A stretch of DNA of 7,109 nt from Chitinophagaceae bacterium (GTDB lineage: Bacteria > Bacteroidota > Bacteroidia > Chitinophagales > Chitinophagaceae). The notes under the pieces were generated by a model. That model was given only the letters and a program-made list of their open reading frames with translations, had not been told where the DNA came from and ran no database searches. Where the stretch lies: assembly GCA_003489485.1 (NCBI GenBank), contig DNMB01000061.1:1-7109 (forward strand), in the 5' to 3' direction. Made by a program: the position numbers and the translations under genes. Below are positions 4,996-7,109 of this stretch, in pieces (the stretch's first letter is position 1; the number at the start of each line of letters is the position of its first letter).

Positions 4996-7109
4996 ATGAA
5001 TTTGCTCTCGTTGCAATCCAATGAATTCAGTACGCGTCACAATGGCTCGGCCGCCCAAGAAAAAGAGATGCTGGCCGTCGTGGGCGAATCACAACTTGCC
5101 TCGCTGATCGATAAAACAGTTCCGGCCACCATTCGCATGAGCAGAAGCCTGAACGTGCCCGCTGCACTCAGCGAGTACCAATACCTGCAACACATTCAAG
5201 AAGTTGGTAAACAAAACCAGGTATGGAAGAATTTCATAGGACAAGGATACTACCCCACCATCACCCCCTCGGTGATCTTGCGCAATATTTTCGAAAACCC
5301 GGGTTGGTACACACAGTATACGCCCTACCAGGCAGAGATCGCACAAGGAAGGCTGGAAAGTCTGCTCAATTATCAAACCATGGTCAGCGATCTTACGGGG
5401 CTCCCGATCGCCAACGCCTCTTTACTCGATGAAGCCACCGCTGCGGCCGAGGCCATGACAATGTTATTTAACGCGCTCAACCGGCAAGACCATATTGAGC
5501 GACCCAAGTTTTTTGTAGATGCCGAGCTGTTTCCTCAAACGATAGACCTGCTTCGCACCCGTGCCGTACCCGTTAACATAGAGATCGTGATCGGCAACTA
5601 CCAGCAAGCCGCTGTAGACAAGACTTATTTTGGAGCCATCGTTCAATACCCCAACAATAAAGGATCGGTAGAAGATTATAGATCGTTCATAGAGCAAGTA
5701 CACCAACAAGGAGCTTATGTGGTCATGGCTACCGACCTACTGGCCCTGACGCTTCTTACCCCTCCCGGTGAGCTAGGCGCCGATGTGGCCGTGGGCTCCA
5801 GCCAACGCTTTGGCATTCCGCTCGGGTACGGTGGACCGCATGCCGCTTTCTTTGCGGCCAAAGATGAATTTAAAAGAAGTATACCGGGGCGCATCATTGG
5901 CATCAGCATCGATGCCAAAGGAAAAAGAGCACTGCGCATGGCCTTGCAAACGCGTGAGCAACACATCAAGCGCGAAAAGGCCACCTCGAATATTTGTACC
6001 GCACAAGCGCTACTGGCCAATATGGCCGCTATGTACGCCGTTTACCATGGTCCCGATGGACTGAAGCGAATCGCCATGCGTGTAGCGGGCTTTACCCGTG
6101 CACTCGCTACCACTCTTCAAAAAGGCGGCTATGAGCTAGCTGCTAGCAGCCACTTTGATACCATCGTCGTTACCACCGACAAACAAAAGATCATTCGAAC
6201 AAAGGCCGCTGAGCATCGCCTTAACTTCCGCTATCTAAACGATCGCCAGATCGGTATTACCCTCGATGAAACAACCGATGCCTCCACTGTGGCATTAATA
6301 GCAAGCTGTTTCGTAAATGCCGCCAGTGAGTTTGCATCGCTTGATGAGAATACGGTATTGGGATCGATCCCTGCTTCTTTGTTAAGGACCAGCACCTACC
6401 TGACCCATCCGGTATTCAATACGCACCGAAGCGAAAGTCAGATGATGCGCTACATCAAACAGCTCGAGAACCGCGATCTTTCGTTGAACACCTCGATGAT
6501 CTCGCTTGGTAGCTGCACGATGAAGTTGAACGCCGCTACCGAGATGATGCCACTCAGCTGGCCCGAGTGGAGCAGCATTCATCCCTTCGCCCCGGCTGAG
6601 CAAGCAAAAGGATACCAGTACGTGATCGATCAGTTAAGCCAATACCTATGCGATATAACCGCCTTTGATGCTTGCAGCATGCAACCTAATAGCGGTGCGC
6701 AGGGAGAGTACGCAGGCCTGCTGACCATTCGTGCATTTCATGAGGCCAATGGCGAACCACATCGTAATGTGATGCTGATCCCTATCTCTGCGCACGGCAC
6801 CAATCCGGCCTCTGCCGTGATGGCCGGCATGAAGGTGGTCGTAGTAAAGGCACTTGACAACGGATACATAGACATGGACGATCTGACTGCCAAGGCAAAT
6901 CAATACAGTAAAGAGCTTTCCGGAATCATGATCACCTACCCCAGTACCTATGGGGTATACGAAGAGACAGTTAAAGACATTACAAGCATCATTCACCAAC
7001 ACGGTGGTCAAGTATACATGGACGGCGCCAACATGAATGCGCAAGTGGGTCTCACGGCACCGGGTCTCATTGGAGCGGATGTATGTCACCTGAATCTGCA
7101 CAAGACCTT
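4996..7109 (+). CDS. gcvP: Glycine dehydrogenase (decarboxylating), P-protein, 3'-truncated by window edge
   Basis: The P-protein of the glycine cleavage system uses PLP to decarboxylate glycine and passes the aminomethyl group to lipoyl H-protein. The frame is open from the ATG at 4996 to the right edge: 704 complete codons of about 950-960 expected. It is the single-chain form, with the N-terminal half (GcvPA-like) followed by the C-terminal half (GcvPB-like). N-half signatures are 'FIGQGYYPTITP' (80-91), 'WYTQYTPYQAEIAQGRLE' (104-121) and 'PLGYGGPHAAFF' (275-286). C-half signatures are 'SLGSCTMKLNA' (503-513), 'ISAHGTNPASA' (597-607), 'DGANMNAQVG' (676-685) and 'HLNLHKT' (698-704). Lys703, codon 7102-7104, is the lysine that forms the Schiff base with PLP, five bases before the edge. 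About 250 residues are missing. The N-terminus 'MNLLSLQSNEFSTRHNG' supports the chosen start. Partner genes gcvH and gcvT are not in the window. Confidence 0.98.
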   Translation, partial: MNLLSLQSNEFSTRHNGSAAQEKEMLAVVGESQLASLIDKTVPATIRMSRSLNVPAALSEYQYLQHIQEVGKQNQVWKNFIGQGYYPTITPSVILRNIFENPGWYTQYTPYQAEIAQGRLESLLNYQTMVSDLTGLPIANASLLDEATAAAEAMTMLFNALNRQDHIERPKFFVDAELFPQTIDLLRTRAVPVNIEIVIGNYQQAAVDKTYFGAIVQYPNNKGSVEDYRSFIEQVHQQGAYVVMATDLLALTLLTPPGELGADVAVGSSQRFGIPLGYGGPHAAFFAAKDEFKRSIPGRIIGISIDAKGKRALRMALQTREQHIKREKATSNICTAQALLANMAAMYAVYHGPDGLKRIAMRVAGFTRALATTLQKGGYELAASSHFDTIVVTTDKQKIIRTKAAEHRLNFRYLNDRQIGITLDETTDASTVALIASCFVNAASEFASLDENTVLGSIPASLLRTSTYLTHPVFNTHRSESQMMRYIKQLENRDLSLNTSMISLGSCTMKLNAATEMMPLSWPEWSSIHPFAPAEQAKGYQYVIDQLSQYLCDITAFDACSMQPNSGAQGEYAGLLTIRAFHEANGEPHRNVMLIPISAHGTNPASAVMAGMKVVVVKALDNGYIDMDDLTAKANQYSKELSGIMITYPSTYGVYEETVKDITSIIHQHGGQVYMDGANMNAQVGLTAPGLIGADVCHLNLHKT

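Noticed and set aside
6135..6150. GCTAGC repeated twice with dyad symmetry
   Set aside because: It is short, lies within gcvP encoding the ordinary stretch ELAASS, and is explained by Leu/Ala/Ser codons.
6646..7101. 151-codon open frame on the minus strand inside gcvP
   Set aside because: It is antisense to highly conserved gcvP sequence, including the PLP lysine region, and its translation has no recognisable domain. It is a shadow frame.

Overview
The window looks like an ordinary chromosomal segment of a Bacteroidota bacterium, most likely from the Chitinophagaceae or a close relative. The evidence is the -7 promoter boxes of the TAnnTTTG type, the absence of a recognisable Shine-Dalgarno sequence ahead of every start, and the style of the proteins (short QueG, deoxynucleoside kinase, YkgJ cysteine-cluster protein, single-chain GcvP). 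Base composition is balanced and similar throughout. I see no mobile element, CRISPR array, rRNA or tRNA, and no break in composition suggesting recent transfer. The lineage call is inference.

Layout. (1) 2-724, plus: the 3' three quarters of queG (epoxyqueuosine reductase, tRNA queuosine pathway), cut by the left edge. (2) 700-2343, minus: a two-gene unit, transcribed from 2343 downwards, made of an ABC-2 type permease and a membrane-anchored SRPBCC protein. Its tail overlaps the queG tail by 25 bp. (3) 2344-2512: a divergent regulatory gap. (4) 2513-4386, plus: a deoxynucleoside kinase and an MFS transporter sharing an ATGA stop/start overlap. (5) 4396-4887, minus: a YkgJ-family cysteine-cluster protein, tail to tail with the MFS gene across 9 bp. 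(6) 4888-4995: a second divergent promoter gap. (7) 4996-7109, plus: gcvP, the glycine decarboxylase P-protein, cut by the right edge just after its PLP-binding lysine.

The genes do not form one pathway. They cover tRNA modification, membrane export, nucleoside salvage, an unknown metal-binding function and one-carbon metabolism. The packing is very tight: one 25-bp antisense overlap, one 4-bp coupling overlap, gaps of 9 and 12 bp, and only two gaps longer than 100 bp, both carrying divergent promoters.

I found no convincing undescribed system. The observations most worth a second look are promoter boxes lying 3-4 nt from annotated start codons, which imply leaderless or nearly leaderless mRNAs; an ABC permease without a visible ATPase partner; and the tail-to-tail gene pairs with no terminator between them.
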